A stretch of DNA of 64,000 nt, taken from the NCBI RefSeq assembly GCF_965219595.1, contig NZ_OZ244781.1, positions 3,224,001-3,288,000 on the forward strand. Direction: 5' to 3'. Below the pieces are notes generated by a model, which was not told the origin of the DNA, ran no database searches, and saw nothing but the letters and a program-made list of their open reading frames with translations. This DNA is from Poriferisodalis sp022821985. GTDB taxonomy: Bacteria > Actinomycetota > Acidimicrobiia > Acidimicrobiales > Poriferisodalaceae. Both the position numbers and the translations under genes were made by a program. Shown piece by piece: positions 47,342 through 55,513 of this stretch (positions within the stretch are counted from its first letter, which is position 1; each line of letters begins with the position of its first letter).

Positions 47342-48367
47342 TCAGTCGCTGGCGAGCGAGACCACCTCGAATAGCGACTCGTAGCCGGCGAGCCCTGGCC
47401 GGTCGGTGCGCTGAGGCACCCGGAACAGGATGATCTCAGCGGTCAGACCGCTGTAGCCGGCGATGCGGCTGGCGCACTGGGCGGGCGTCCCGGTGACGGT
47501 CATGGTGTCGACGACCTCGTCGGGCACCAGGCCGATTGCCTCACGCATCTGGCCTTCGGGCATCAGCCGGGTTGCGGCGTCGGCAAACTCGGAGAAGCCG
47601 AGCTGGCGCAACTGCGAGTCGTAGTACGGGTGCGGCACGGGGTGGAACAACCCGCAGATGGTCGCCTTGGCGGCATTGCGGGCCAGCTCTTCGTCGTCGT
47701 TGACGCTCAGGAATGACCCCATCAGGAAACCGACGCCGTGGGGGTCTCGGCCCGCCTCGCCGGCGGCCTGCTGCGCCGCTGGGCGGACGATGTCACGCAT
47801 GAATTCGACCGACGACATCACGCCGACGCCGACCCCGTCGGCCACCTCGCCTGCCAGGCGGACCATCTTTGGCCCCGACGCCGACAGGTACACGGGGATC
47901 GACGGCCGCGTCGGCTCCCAGCTCGCCCGCCAGCGGATCCGGTGGTGCTCGCCCTCGTAGCGCACCGGCTCTCCCGCTCGGCCGGCCACCGCGCAGCGCA
48001 CGATCTCGATGTAGTCGCGCAGCTTGCCGAGGGGCCGGAAGTCGTCCACGCCCATGTACCACTCGTTGAAGTGGCGGTTGCCAGTGCCCAGCCCGAGCGT
48101 GAAGCGTCCACCGCTCATCTCATCGAGGTCTCGGGCGGCGATCGCTGTGAGCCACGGTTCCCGGGCATACGCATTGGCGATGTACGTGCCGACGGTTACC
48201 CGCTCGGTCGCCGCGATCACGGCAGCGGCGGAGACGAACGCACTGCGCCCCGCCTCGACCGTGTACATCGAATCCATCCCCGCGGCCTCGCCCTCACGGG
48301 CCAGCTCCACAAAGTCGGCCATCGTGTCCTCAAAGCCAAGCAGCAGTCCGAGCGCGGGTTTCGACAT
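47342..48367 (-). CDS. LLM-class F420-dependent oxidoreductase
   Basis: The 341-residue luciferase-like TIM barrel is of the F420-dependent type. ELAREGEAAGMDSMYTVEAGR, VGTYIANAYAREPWLTAIAARDLDEMSGGRF, LGLGTGNRHFNEWYMG and VYLSASGPKMVRLAGEVADGV are typical of Mer-like or F420-dependent reductases. It probably reduces or oxidises a carbonyl or C=C compound with F420. It is followed upstream by the PhnD-like gene, 27 bases away on the same strand. F420 genes themselves are outside the window. Confidence 0.87.
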   Translation of the reverse strand: MSKPALGLLLGFEDTMADFVELAREGEAAGMDSMYTVEAGRSAFVSAAAVIAATERVTVGTYIANAYAREPWLTAIAARDLDEMSGGRFTLGLGTGNRHFNEWYMGVDDFRPLGKLRDYIEIVRCAVAGRAGEPVRYEGEHHRIRWRASWEPTRPSIPVYLSASGPKMVRLAGEVADGVGVGVMSSVEFMRDIVRPAAQQAAGEAGRDPHGVGFLMGSFLSVNDDEELARNAAKATICGLFHPVPHPYYDSQLRQLGFSEFADAATRLMPEGQMREAIGLVPDEVVDTMTVTGTPAQCASRIAGYSGLTAEIILFRVPQRTDRPGLAGYESLFEVVSLASD

Positions 48368-48394
48368 GTCAGATGCCTTTCCTTTTGGGGAGAT

Positions 48395-49228
48395 CTAGAA
48401 GATCTTGCCGACGAGGTCGGCGTCCTCGACGGCAGTCATGAGGTCGGTCCAACCGTCGTCGGTGGCACGCACCCATTTGGTGAGGTGCTCCATGCGCATC
48501 ATCTCGGCAATGTCAGGGTCGTCGGAGTCCATTGCCACGAGCAGCTCGGTGAACCGTTCGCTGGTCTCATCGCTCAGGTGAGGACTGGACGTGAAGGCGC
48601 AATGGCAGTACGGGCGGGTGCGCCACACCTCGACGATGTCTTCGGGGGCCAGCTCGTGGCGGCGCAGCAGGTAGCCGAGCCATGGCTCGAAGATCACTCC
48701 AGCGTCGGCACGGCCGTCCAGGACGGCCCCGAAGATCGTCCGGTCATCCACCCACATCTGCAGGTTGGAGTACTCGGTGGGCTCGAGCTCGACGAGTTCG
48801 CAGTCCGACTTGATGTCGAAGTCGTCCTCGGCGAGCTGGGCTGCCGGCAGCAGGAACAGCTCGCTGGAGATGTCGACCCCCAATGCCAGCCGCCGCCCGC
48901 GCAGGTCGTCGAGATCGGCGATGGCGGCATCCGGCCGGGCAACGATGAGCGAGCGGACGTCCTCGTCGGTGTCTCGCATCGCCAACGTCCGGCAGGTTCC
49001 CGGGGCCTGCAGCAGCAGCTGGGCGTGCGCCATCGGGGCGTTCCATGCAATGTCGACGTGGCCGTCGAGCACGGCACCGCACAGCGCGTCGTAGGTGGAA
49101 TACAGCGCGTACTCGGTTTCGAGGCCGGCCTCGTTGAAGTACTTGCGGATGGCGTTCCAGATGAAGACGGCTCGCTTCGGATCGGCCGCCGTGGCACCGA
49201 TCATGAGCGGTCGCGGGCGTTGGGTCAT
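48395..49228 (-). CDS. PhnD-like (phosphate/phosphonate-binding-fold) protein without a signal peptide
   Basis: The 277-residue type II periplasmic-binding-fold protein has MIGATAADPKRAVFIWNAIRKYF, TYDALCGAVLDGHVDIAWNAPMAHAQL, DLDDLRGRRLALG and FGAVLDGRADAGVIFEPW. These match the ABC phosphonate-binding (PhnD) domain. No signal peptide, lipobox or membrane segment is seen: the first residues are TQRPRPL. No permease is nearby. It could be a cytoplasmic sensor or a pathway enzyme subunit rather than a transporter. ATG start; adjacent to the LLM gene. Confidence 0.75.
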   Translation of the reverse strand: MTQRPRPLMIGATAADPKRAVFIWNAIRKYFNEAGLETEYALYSTYDALCGAVLDGHVDIAWNAPMAHAQLLLQAPGTCRTLAMRDTDEDVRSLIVARPDAAIADLDDLRGRRLALGVDISSELFLLPAAQLAEDDFDIKSDCELVELEPTEYSNLQMWVDDRTIFGAVLDGRADAGVIFEPWLGYLLRRHELAPEDIVEVWRTRPYCHCAFTSSPHLSDETSERFTELLVAMDSDDPDIAEMMRMEHLTKWVRATDDGWTDLMTAVEDADLVGKIF

Positions 49229-49276
49229 GGGATCATCCCCCGCCGCCCAACGTAGTGCCGCGCCCAGCGGCGTGAC

Positions 49277-51493
49277 TCAGTTCAGGTCGAACCGGTCGAG
49301 GTCCATGACCTTGGCCCAGGCCGTCACGAAATCGGCCACGAACTTGGCCTCGGCGTCGTCACTGCCGTAGACCTCGGCGATCGCCCGCAGCTGCGAGTTG
49401 GACCCGAACACGAGGTCGACTGCGCTGGCTGTCCACTTAATGTCGCCGGAGGCACGGTCACGGCCTTCGTAGGTGTGCTCGGTGTCGGACACCTGCCACT
49501 CGGTAGCCATGTCCAGCAGGTTCACGAAGAAGTCGTTGGTCAGCGCTCCGGCACGGTCGGTGAGCACGCCCAGCGACGAGCCGCCGGTGTTTGCACCCAG
49601 CACTCGCAGGCCGCCGACCAGCACCGACATCTCCGGCGCCGTCAGCGACAGCAGGCTCGACCGGTCCACCAGCATCACCTCGGGGCGGCGCTTGTCGTCG
49701 GCCCGCCAGTAGTTGCGGAAGCCGTCAGCGGTGGGCTCGAGCACGGCGAACGACTCGGCATCGGTCTGGTCGGCCGAGGCGTCGGTGCGTCCCGGCGAGA
49801 ACGGAACCACGACATCGTGGCCAGCGGTGCGAGCGGCCTGTTCGACCCCGGCGCACCCGCCGAGGACGATCAGGTCGGCCATCGACACTCGCTTGCCACC
49901 ATCCGGGGCGCTGTTGAATGCCGCCTGGACTCCTTCGAGCGCTGTGAGCACCGCTGCCAGCTCTGCCGGGTCGTTGGCCTCCCAGCCGTTCTGCGGAGCA
50001 AGCCGGATGCGTGCGCCGTTCGCGCCGCCTCGCAGGTCGCTGTCGCGGAACGTCGAAGCCGAGGCCCACGCCGCCTTCACCAGCTCTGACACCGACAAGC
50101 CCGACTCGAGGATCGCGGTCTTGAGCGCTGCGATGTCGGCGTCGTCGACCAGCTCGTGGTCGACGGCGGGGACTGGGTCCTGCCAGATCAGCTGCTCATC
50201 GGGGACTTCCGGTCCGAGGTAGCGCGAGACGGGTCCCATGTCGCGATGGGTGAGCTTGAACCACGCCCGGGCGAATGCGTCCGCGAACTCGTCGGGGTTC
50301 TCGAGGAACCGCCGCGAGATCGGCTCGTAGATCGGATCCATCCGCAGCGACAGGTCGGTGGTGAGCATCACCGGCGCATGGCGCTTCGACGGATCGTGTG
50401 CGTCGGGCACCGTGCCGGCCGCAGCCGGATCGGTCGGCACCCACTGGTGAGCACCGGCGGGGCTCTGGGACAGCTCCCACTCGTAGCCGAACAGCACCTC
50501 GAAGAACGAGTTGTCCCAGGCCACCGGCGTGGGCGTCCAGATGCCTTCGAGGCCGCTGGTGATCGCGTCGCCCGCCTTGCCGCTGCCGAACGTGCCCGTC
50601 CAGCCCAGGCCCTGCTCTTCTAGGGCAGCGCCCTCGGGCTCGGGGCCGACATGGGCATCGCCGTCGGCAGCGCCATGGGTCTTGCCGAAGGTATGGCCGC
50701 CGGCGATCAGCGCAACCGTTTCCTCGTCGTTCATGGCCATGCGGGCGAACGTCTCGCGAATGTCCCGGGCCGCGGCCAGCGGGTCAGGCGTGCCGTTCGG
50801 CCCTTCAGGGTTCACGTAGATCAGGCCCATTTGCACGGCGCCGAGGGGGTTCGCCAGATCCCGGTCGCCGCTGTAGCGCTCGTCGTCGAGCCAGACATTC
50901 TCGGGACCCCAGTAGATGTCCTCCTCGGGCTCCCACACGTCCTCCCGGCCGCCGCCGAAGCCGAAGGTCTCGAAGCCCATCGACTCCAGCGCCACGTTGC
51001 CGGCCAAGATCATCAGGTCGGCCCAAGAGATCTTGCGCCCGTACTTCTGCTTGACCGGCCACAGCAGCCGGCGAGCCTTGTCGAGGTTGGCGTTGTCTGG
51101 CCAGCTGTTGAGCGGTGCGAAGCGGTGCGTGCCCGAGCCGCCGCCCCCCCGGCCGTCGTGGATGCGGTAGGTGCCTGCGCTGTGCCATGCCATGCGGATG
51201 ATGAGCGGCCCGTAGTGGCCGAAGTCGGCCGGCCACCAGTCCTGCGAGGTGGTCATGACCTCGGCGAGGTCGGCCTTGACGGCGGCGAGGTCGAGGCTCT
51301 CGAACTCGGCGGCGTAGTCGTACTGCTCGTCGGTGGGGTCGATCAGCGGCGAGTTCTTGCCCAGCGGCCGCAGGTTCAGCTGCTCGGGCCACCATTGCTG
51401 GTTGGCGAGCGAGCCCATGTTTGCCTGGTCGTGAAGCACTGGGCATCCGCCGGCGGCGGATGTCGCTGCGTCAGCGGTGCTGGTATCAGTCAT
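49277..51493 (-). CDS. katG: catalase-peroxidase
   Basis: The 738-residue two-domain enzyme has distal-site Arg100, Trp103 and His104 in IIRMAWHSAGTYR. The Tyr of the Met-Tyr-Trp adduct lies in MGLIYVNPEGPNG and the proximal His in ALIAGGHTFGKTHG. The duplicated C-terminal domain starts near residue 430, without a working active site. Its length is normal. It removes hydrogen peroxide and peroxides. It lies 51 bases downstream of the Fur-family gene on the same strand, the classic furA-katG arrangement of actinobacteria. Confidence 0.98.
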   Translation of the reverse strand: MTDTSTADAATSAAGGCPVLHDQANMGSLANQQWWPEQLNLRPLGKNSPLIDPTDEQYDYAAEFESLDLAAVKADLAEVMTTSQDWWPADFGHYGPLIIRMAWHSAGTYRIHDGRGGGGSGTHRFAPLNSWPDNANLDKARRLLWPVKQKYGRKISWADLMILAGNVALESMGFETFGFGGGREDVWEPEEDIYWGPENVWLDDERYSGDRDLANPLGAVQMGLIYVNPEGPNGTPDPLAAARDIRETFARMAMNDEETVALIAGGHTFGKTHGAADGDAHVGPEPEGAALEEQGLGWTGTFGSGKAGDAITSGLEGIWTPTPVAWDNSFFEVLFGYEWELSQSPAGAHQWVPTDPAAAGTVPDAHDPSKRHAPVMLTTDLSLRMDPIYEPISRRFLENPDEFADAFARAWFKLTHRDMGPVSRYLGPEVPDEQLIWQDPVPAVDHELVDDADIAALKTAILESGLSVSELVKAAWASASTFRDSDLRGGANGARIRLAPQNGWEANDPAELAAVLTALEGVQAAFNSAPDGGKRVSMADLIVLGGCAGVEQAARTAGHDVVVPFSPGRTDASADQTDAESFAVLEPTADGFRNYWRADDKRRPEVMLVDRSSLLSLTAPEMSVLVGGLRVLGANTGGSSLGVLTDRAGALTNDFFVNLLDMATEWQVSDTEHTYEGRDRASGDIKWTASAVDLVFGSNSQLRAIAEVYGSDDAEAKFVADFVTAWAKVMDLDRFDLN

Positions 51494-51544
51494 TTCTGCT
51501 CCTTGATGGTTGTGGATTGGATCGGTGGATGGGAAGTGCGGCCG

Positions 51545-51985
51545 TCATGGCGAGCTCTCGGCGACGGCAGGCGCTGCCTGGCAGACCGGGCAGATGCCCC
51601 AATAGATGACTTCGGCCTCGTCGATCGTGAATCCGTGGTCTTCGGCGGCCTCGAGGCACGGCCGGTACCCCACGGCACAGTCCACGTCGACCATCCGGCC
51701 GCAGCCCCGGCACACCAGGTGGTGATGGTTGTCGTCGACCCGGTCCTCGTATCGGGCTGCCGACCGTGCCGGCTGGATGCGCCGGATCAGACCTTCTTCG
51801 GTCAACATGGCCAAAGCGTCGAATACTGCCTGTCTGGATACAGACCCGATACTGGCACGCACATCGTCGACCAGATCGTCAGCAGTTGCGTGCGGCCGGC
51901 CGCCGACTGCGTCGAACACCGCCAACCGCTGCGCGGTCACCTGGATCCCACGCTCCCGCAGCATCTGCACGGTGTCCTGAGGCAT
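51545..51985 (-). CDS. furA: Fur-family regulator (FurA/PerR-like)
   Basis: The 146-residue winged-helix metalloregulator has LRERGIQVTAQRLAVFDAV and ATADDLVDDVRASIGSVSRQAVFDAL as the DNA-binding part. The metal site DNHHHLVCRGCGRMVDVDC and a second CxxC (CPVC) near the C-terminus bind structural zinc. The adjacent katG fits FurA, which represses katG and itself and senses peroxide through iron. ATG 51985 has no ribosome site, and a -10 box lies six bases upstream, so the mRNA is probably leaderless, as reported for mycobacterial furA. Confidence 0.93.
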   Translation of the reverse strand: MPQDTVQMLRERGIQVTAQRLAVFDAVGGRPHATADDLVDDVRASIGSVSRQAVFDALAMLTEEGLIRRIQPARSAARYEDRVDDNHHHLVCRGCGRMVDVDCAVGYRPCLEAAEDHGFTIDEAEVIYWGICPVCQAAPAVAESSP

Positions 51986-51991
51986 GCGGCG

Positions 51992-52019
51992 ACTATATCA
52001 AATTCTGGACTATATCCAA
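51992..52019 (-). promoter_or_regulatory. furA promoter overlapping GACTATATC direct repeats
   Basis: On the minus strand a -10 TATAGT (51992-51997) and a weak -35 TTGGAT (52014-52019) are spaced by 16 bases; six bases separate the -10 from the ATG. On the plus strand GACTATATC occurs at 51991 and again at 52008, 17 bases apart. The second lies in the imperfect dyad TGGACTATATCCA, a likely FurA-binding site. Confidence 0.5.
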
Positions 52020-52159
52020 AACCAGCACAGAACAAAAATCGCCCAGCCGCCAGCGAGCGCGCCTTGGGCCCACTGACCGCCACTACCCCCTCGACCGAGG
52101 GCGGAACCGGCGAAGCCGTATGCGCACTGCTGCCTGGTTGCGGCTGGGACAATTGCGGT

Positions 52160-52774
52160 GTGGCGGGTGTCATTGATGGGCTGCTGCGGCGAATTGCAGA
52201 GTTTCACCGCAGCCGTGCGGTTGTCCCCGAGTACCCGATGGTTGCTGCGGTGCTTGATGCGCTCGACGAGGTCCGCAGTCCGGCCTTGGTCGAAGCTCGC
52301 TACTTGCCGGTGCTGCGGCACCTCGACGCCGTCCAGCTCTGTGGCGACGGCGCTGTTGATGCCGTGCTCGAGGAGTTCCTCGCTCTCGCGCCGGCGCTGC
52401 CGTGGATCCAGACCGCTGGCTATCGGGACGTGCTGAGCCAGGACTTCCACGACAACTACGGCTACGTGCAGCTCATCGGCCCGACATCAATTGTCGAGCA
52501 CCGTTCGGTGAGGGTCGGCATCGGCGTCTGGGGACCGAACCTGCACTACCCCAGCCACCACCATGAGGCCGAAGAGCTGTACCACGTGTTGGCCGGCGAG
52601 CCGACGTTCACCAGCGGCGACGGCGTGCCCCGAACGGCCGGGCCCGGTGGCGCCGTGCATCATGCACCGTGGCAACCGCACCAGCAGGACTTCGGCGCGA
52701 CGCCGACGGTGCTGCTCTACTGCTGGACCGGCGAAGTGGTGACTGACGCCGCGCTCGTCGATGGCGATTGCTGA
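52160..52774 (+). CDS. cupin protein, DMSP-lyase-like (DddL type)
   Basis: The 204-residue protein has an N-terminal helical part (GVIDGLLRRIAEFHRSRAVV) and a C-terminal cupin with the metal site LHYPSHHHEAEELYHVLAG near residues 132-150. A later His lies in HHAPWQPHQQDF. The order Tyr, His-His, Glu, Tyr, His and the strand GPTSIVEHRSVRVGIGVWGPN resemble DMSP lyases of the DddL/DddQ group, which split DMSP to dimethylsulfide and acrylate. This is from memory. The GTG start is uncertain; the ribosome site is weak. A zinc alcohol dehydrogenase follows after 84 bases. Confidence 0.7.
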   Translation: MAGVIDGLLRRIAEFHRSRAVVPEYPMVAAVLDALDEVRSPALVEARYLPVLRHLDAVQLCGDGAVDAVLEEFLALAPALPWIQTAGYRDVLSQDFHDNYGYVQLIGPTSIVEHRSVRVGIGVWGPNLHYPSHHHEAEELYHVLAGEPTFTSGDGVPRTAGPGGAVHHAPWQPHQQDFGATPTVLLYCWTGEVVTDAALVDGDC

Positions 52775-52858
52775 CCGCACGCGTCCTTGTCAGCGTCCGG
52801 CGCGCCAACGTGTCGGCCGGTCATTCGGGCTGGGACGGCTCCGGCAAGCTGGAGGGGC

Positions 52859-53986
52859 ATGAAGATCAGGGCGGTGGTGCTGGACGCCGTCGGCGGGCCG
52901 GTGCGGGTCGACACGCTGGATCTGGCTGAGCCGCGGGAAGGCGAGGTATTGATCCGGATGCGAGCCGCCGGCGTATGCCACAGCGATCAGCACGTCATCA
53001 CCGGCCGCCACAGCGCGGACCTGCCGTGTGTGCTCGGGCACGAAGGCGCAGGCGAAGTGGCGGCGGTAGGGGCCGGCGTCGAGACGGTGCGCGCCGGCAA
53101 CCGGGTGGCGCTCAACTGGCTCCCGAGCTGCAAGGCGTGCTTCTACTGCAGCCGTGGCCAGGAGCATCTCTGCCGTGAGGTCGTCGGCAGCCTCTGGCCG
53201 GGCTTCATGACCGACGGCAGCAGCCGGCTGTCACGCAACGGCGAGATGATCCGCCACTACTCGGGTGTCTCGACCTGGGCTGAGTACATGGTCGTTGCCC
53301 AAGAGTGCTGTGTGACGCTCCACGACGACGTGCCGTTCGAGGTTGCCGCGCTCATCGGCTGCGCGGTGGCAACCGGCGTCGGGGCCGCTCGGTACCGGGG
53401 CGACGTCGGACCGGGCGACCGTGTAGCAGTCGTGGGCGCAGGCGGTGTGGGGCTCAGCGTGATTATGGGCGCGGCGCTGGCAGGAGCCGAACGGATCATC
53501 GCCGTGGATCGGGAAGCGACCAAACGCGACTTGGCGGCCTCGCTCGGTGCCACGGATTTCGTCGAGGCGAACGAAGGGGCTGACGGGGACGCCATCGGCC
53601 ATTCCATCGACCGGGTGCTCGAGTTGACTGGCGGCCGTGGCGCAGATGTCGTGTTCGAGGCCATCGGCAATACCCGGCTCCAGCAGGAGTGGATCCGTGG
53701 CGTGCGGCCGGGCGGCGCGCTCGTCCTCGTGGGAATACCGGGCAACGACGAAACGACACCGTTCAACAGTGCCGAGCTGTCCCGCCAGAGCAAGACCGTC
53801 AAGGGCAGCTACTACGCCGAGACCGACGCAGGACGCTCCATTGACGATCTGTGCGGCGCCTACCTCGAGGGCCGGCTTCCCGTCGATCGCCTGATCTCGG
53901 GGCGCTACTGCATCGACGACGTGCAGCACGCCATCGACGCAATGCTCAGCGGCAGCGACGGCCGAACCGTCATTACCTTCGACTGA
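52859..53986 (+). CDS. zinc-dependent alcohol dehydrogenase (MDR, class III-like)
   Basis: The 375-residue medium-chain dehydrogenase has the catalytic zinc site CHSDQHVITG (near 40) and GHEGAGEV. The structural zinc set CKACFYCSRGQEHLC begins near 94, and the NAD-binding motif VGAGGVGLSVIMGAALAGA near 199. SYYAETDAGRSIDDLC is near the end. ATG 52859 follows GGAGGGG. It resembles the FadB-like or formaldehyde-dehydrogenase-type class that oxidises primary alcohols. It follows the DMSP-lyase-like cupin gene, so it might process a product such as 3-hydroxypropionate or a related alcohol; this is inference. Confidence 0.9.
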   Translation: MKIRAVVLDAVGGPVRVDTLDLAEPREGEVLIRMRAAGVCHSDQHVITGRHSADLPCVLGHEGAGEVAAVGAGVETVRAGNRVALNWLPSCKACFYCSRGQEHLCREVVGSLWPGFMTDGSSRLSRNGEMIRHYSGVSTWAEYMVVAQECCVTLHDDVPFEVAALIGCAVATGVGAARYRGDVGPGDRVAVVGAGGVGLSVIMGAALAGAERIIAVDREATKRDLAASLGATDFVEANEGADGDAIGHSIDRVLELTGGRGADVVFEAIGNTRLQQEWIRGVRPGGALVLVGIPGNDETTPFNSAELSRQSKTVKGSYYAETDAGRSIDDLCGAYLEGRLPVDRLISGRYCIDDVQHAIDAMLSGSDGRTVITFD

Positions 53987-54136
53987 CCGGTGCGTCAGTC
54001 CGGAACGCGGCGCGGTACCGGCGGGGCGTGGTGCCGATCCGAACGGCGAGAGTCACTCGGCAGATGCAGGTCGCGGCAACCAATGCCTCCTAGATTGCCG
54101 ACCGGCAATCGACAACACTGCTGCGCTGGAACCGAC

Positions 54137-54583
54137 ATGAGGACGTCTCCCCCGATGAGCAACGCAACGCTGACCCCTGTCACCAACCCGGTCACCGAGA
54201 TACCTGCTGGCGCGCCGGCGCTGGCCGTCGAGCACTTCGAGCGCCTCCTGGCGCTCGAAACCGACTGCTGGGACGTGAATGAGGCCATGCAGAGCGGGTC
54301 GCCCGGCTTTGTGCTGCTGCAGACCAACAGCGACCAAGCCAGCTTCGATGCGGGACACGTACCGGGCGCGATCTTCATGCACCACACGACGATCACCGAG
54401 GAGGCCCTGGCGCAGTACCCGCCGGACACGCTGTTCGTCGTGTACTGCGCCGGACCGCACTGCAACGCGGCAGACAAGGCGGCTGTCCGGATCGCCCGAC
54501 TGGGCCGGCCAGTCAAGAAGATGATCGGCGGCGCTATCGGCTGGCTCGACGAGGGGTTCGCGTTGGTGGGAACACCCGCATAG
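54137..54583 (+). CDS. rhodanese-domain protein
   Basis: The protein of about 148 residues has a single rhodanese domain. FVLLQTNSDQASFDAGHVPGAIFM contains the conserved HxPGA. The active-site loop is VVYCAGPHCNAADKAA, with the catalytic Cys after Tyr, and VKKMIGGAIGWLDEGF is the final helix. It transfers sulfane sulfur or acts as a thiol-binding regulator. The start is either ATG 54137 or 54155; 54137 has GGAA nearby. It stands 150 bases after the alcohol dehydrogenase gene and converges on an SDR gene. Confidence 0.83.
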   Translation: MRTSPPMSNATLTPVTNPVTEIPAGAPALAVEHFERLLALETDCWDVNEAMQSGSPGFVLLQTNSDQASFDAGHVPGAIFMHHTTITEEALAQYPPDTLFVVYCAGPHCNAADKAAVRIARLGRPVKKMIGGAIGWLDEGFALVGTPA

Positions 54584-54594
54584 AACGCAGTGGG

Positions 54595-55509
54595 TCACAC
54601 CTCGAAGCTGAGCCCGGTGACCTGTTCTGACGCCTCCCACGTCTGCCGCTGCAGCTCTGGATCGCGTGAGCGGTCGCTGGATCCCACCAGCACCGGATGG
54701 CCTCGCATTTCCCACAGACCGTCAGGCCCGTAGAACTCGCCGCCCGCAGCGGCAGGGTCGGTCGCGGCACGCAGCGTGGCCAAGGCCCCTGCGGCCGCAC
54801 GGTGCTGCAGCGGACGGATCAGCGGCCGTATCAGCCCGATGAGCGGGAAGTCGCGAAGGATCTCCGTTTCGGCCCATCCAGGATGGGCCGCCAATGCGAT
54901 GGTTTCCGCGCCGGCTGCGGCCAACCGGCGCTGCAGTTCGTGCGTGAACAGCAGGTTCGCCAGCTTCGAACGGCCGTAGGCGGCCGACTGGCTGCGACCC
55001 TGCTCCATTCCGAAGCGTTCGAAGTCAATCCGGGCGCGGTACCGGTGGGCGTTGCTGCTCACGGTGACGACTCGAGAGCCAGCGACTGGCAGCAGACGAT
55101 CCAGCAGCAGGCCTGTCCACGCGAAGTGTCCAAGGTGGTTGGTGCCGAAGCGGATCTCGAACCCGTCGGAGGTCTGCCGCCGGGGTGTGTGAAAGACCCC
55201 GGCGTTGTTGACGAGCAGATCGATGCGCTCGTACCGATCGGCGATGGCCGCAGCCCCCCGGCGCACCGAATCGAGCGATGCTAGGTCCGCCTCCTGCAGC
55301 GCCAGCTCGGCTCCGGGATGCTCGGCGCGTATGGCTTCGGCCGCTGCGCTGCCCTTGGCGAGGTCGCGCACCGCCAATACCACCAGCGCACCGCGGCCGG
55401 CAAGCGCCCGCGCCGTTTCGAAGCCGTTCCCCGAGTTGGCCCCGGTCACCACGGCGACCCGGCCCAACTGATCGGGAATGTCCTCAGCTGTCCACGTGTC
55501 GCCAGTCAC
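54595..55509 (-). CDS. SDR, retinol-dehydrogenase/oxidoreductase-like
   Basis: The 304-residue extended SDR has TGANSGNG at 22-29 (NGFE replacing the usual IGxE), LVNNAGVF, Ser in VTVSSNAHRY and Tyr-Lys in AYGRSKLANLL. LAAHPGWAETEIL after the active site and the C-terminal ATDPAAAGGEFYGPDGLWEMRGHP are typical of the RDH/WWOX-like branch. Such actinobacterial proteins often have no known substrate. The GTG start lies four bases after the copper ATPase stop, so they may be co-transcribed, though a link to copper is doubtful. Confidence 0.88.
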   Translation of the reverse strand: MTGDTWTAEDIPDQLGRVAVVTGANSGNGFETARALAGRGALVVLAVRDLAKGSAAAEAIRAEHPGAELALQEADLASLDSVRRGAAAIADRYERIDLLVNNAGVFHTPRRQTSDGFEIRFGTNHLGHFAWTGLLLDRLLPVAGSRVVTVSSNAHRYRARIDFERFGMEQGRSQSAAYGRSKLANLLFTHELQRRLAAAGAETIALAAHPGWAETEILRDFPLIGLIRPLIRPLQHRAAAGALATLRAATDPAAAGGEFYGPDGLWEMRGHPVLVGSSDRSRDPELQRQTWEASEQVTGLSFEV

Positions 55510-55513
55510 TCAG

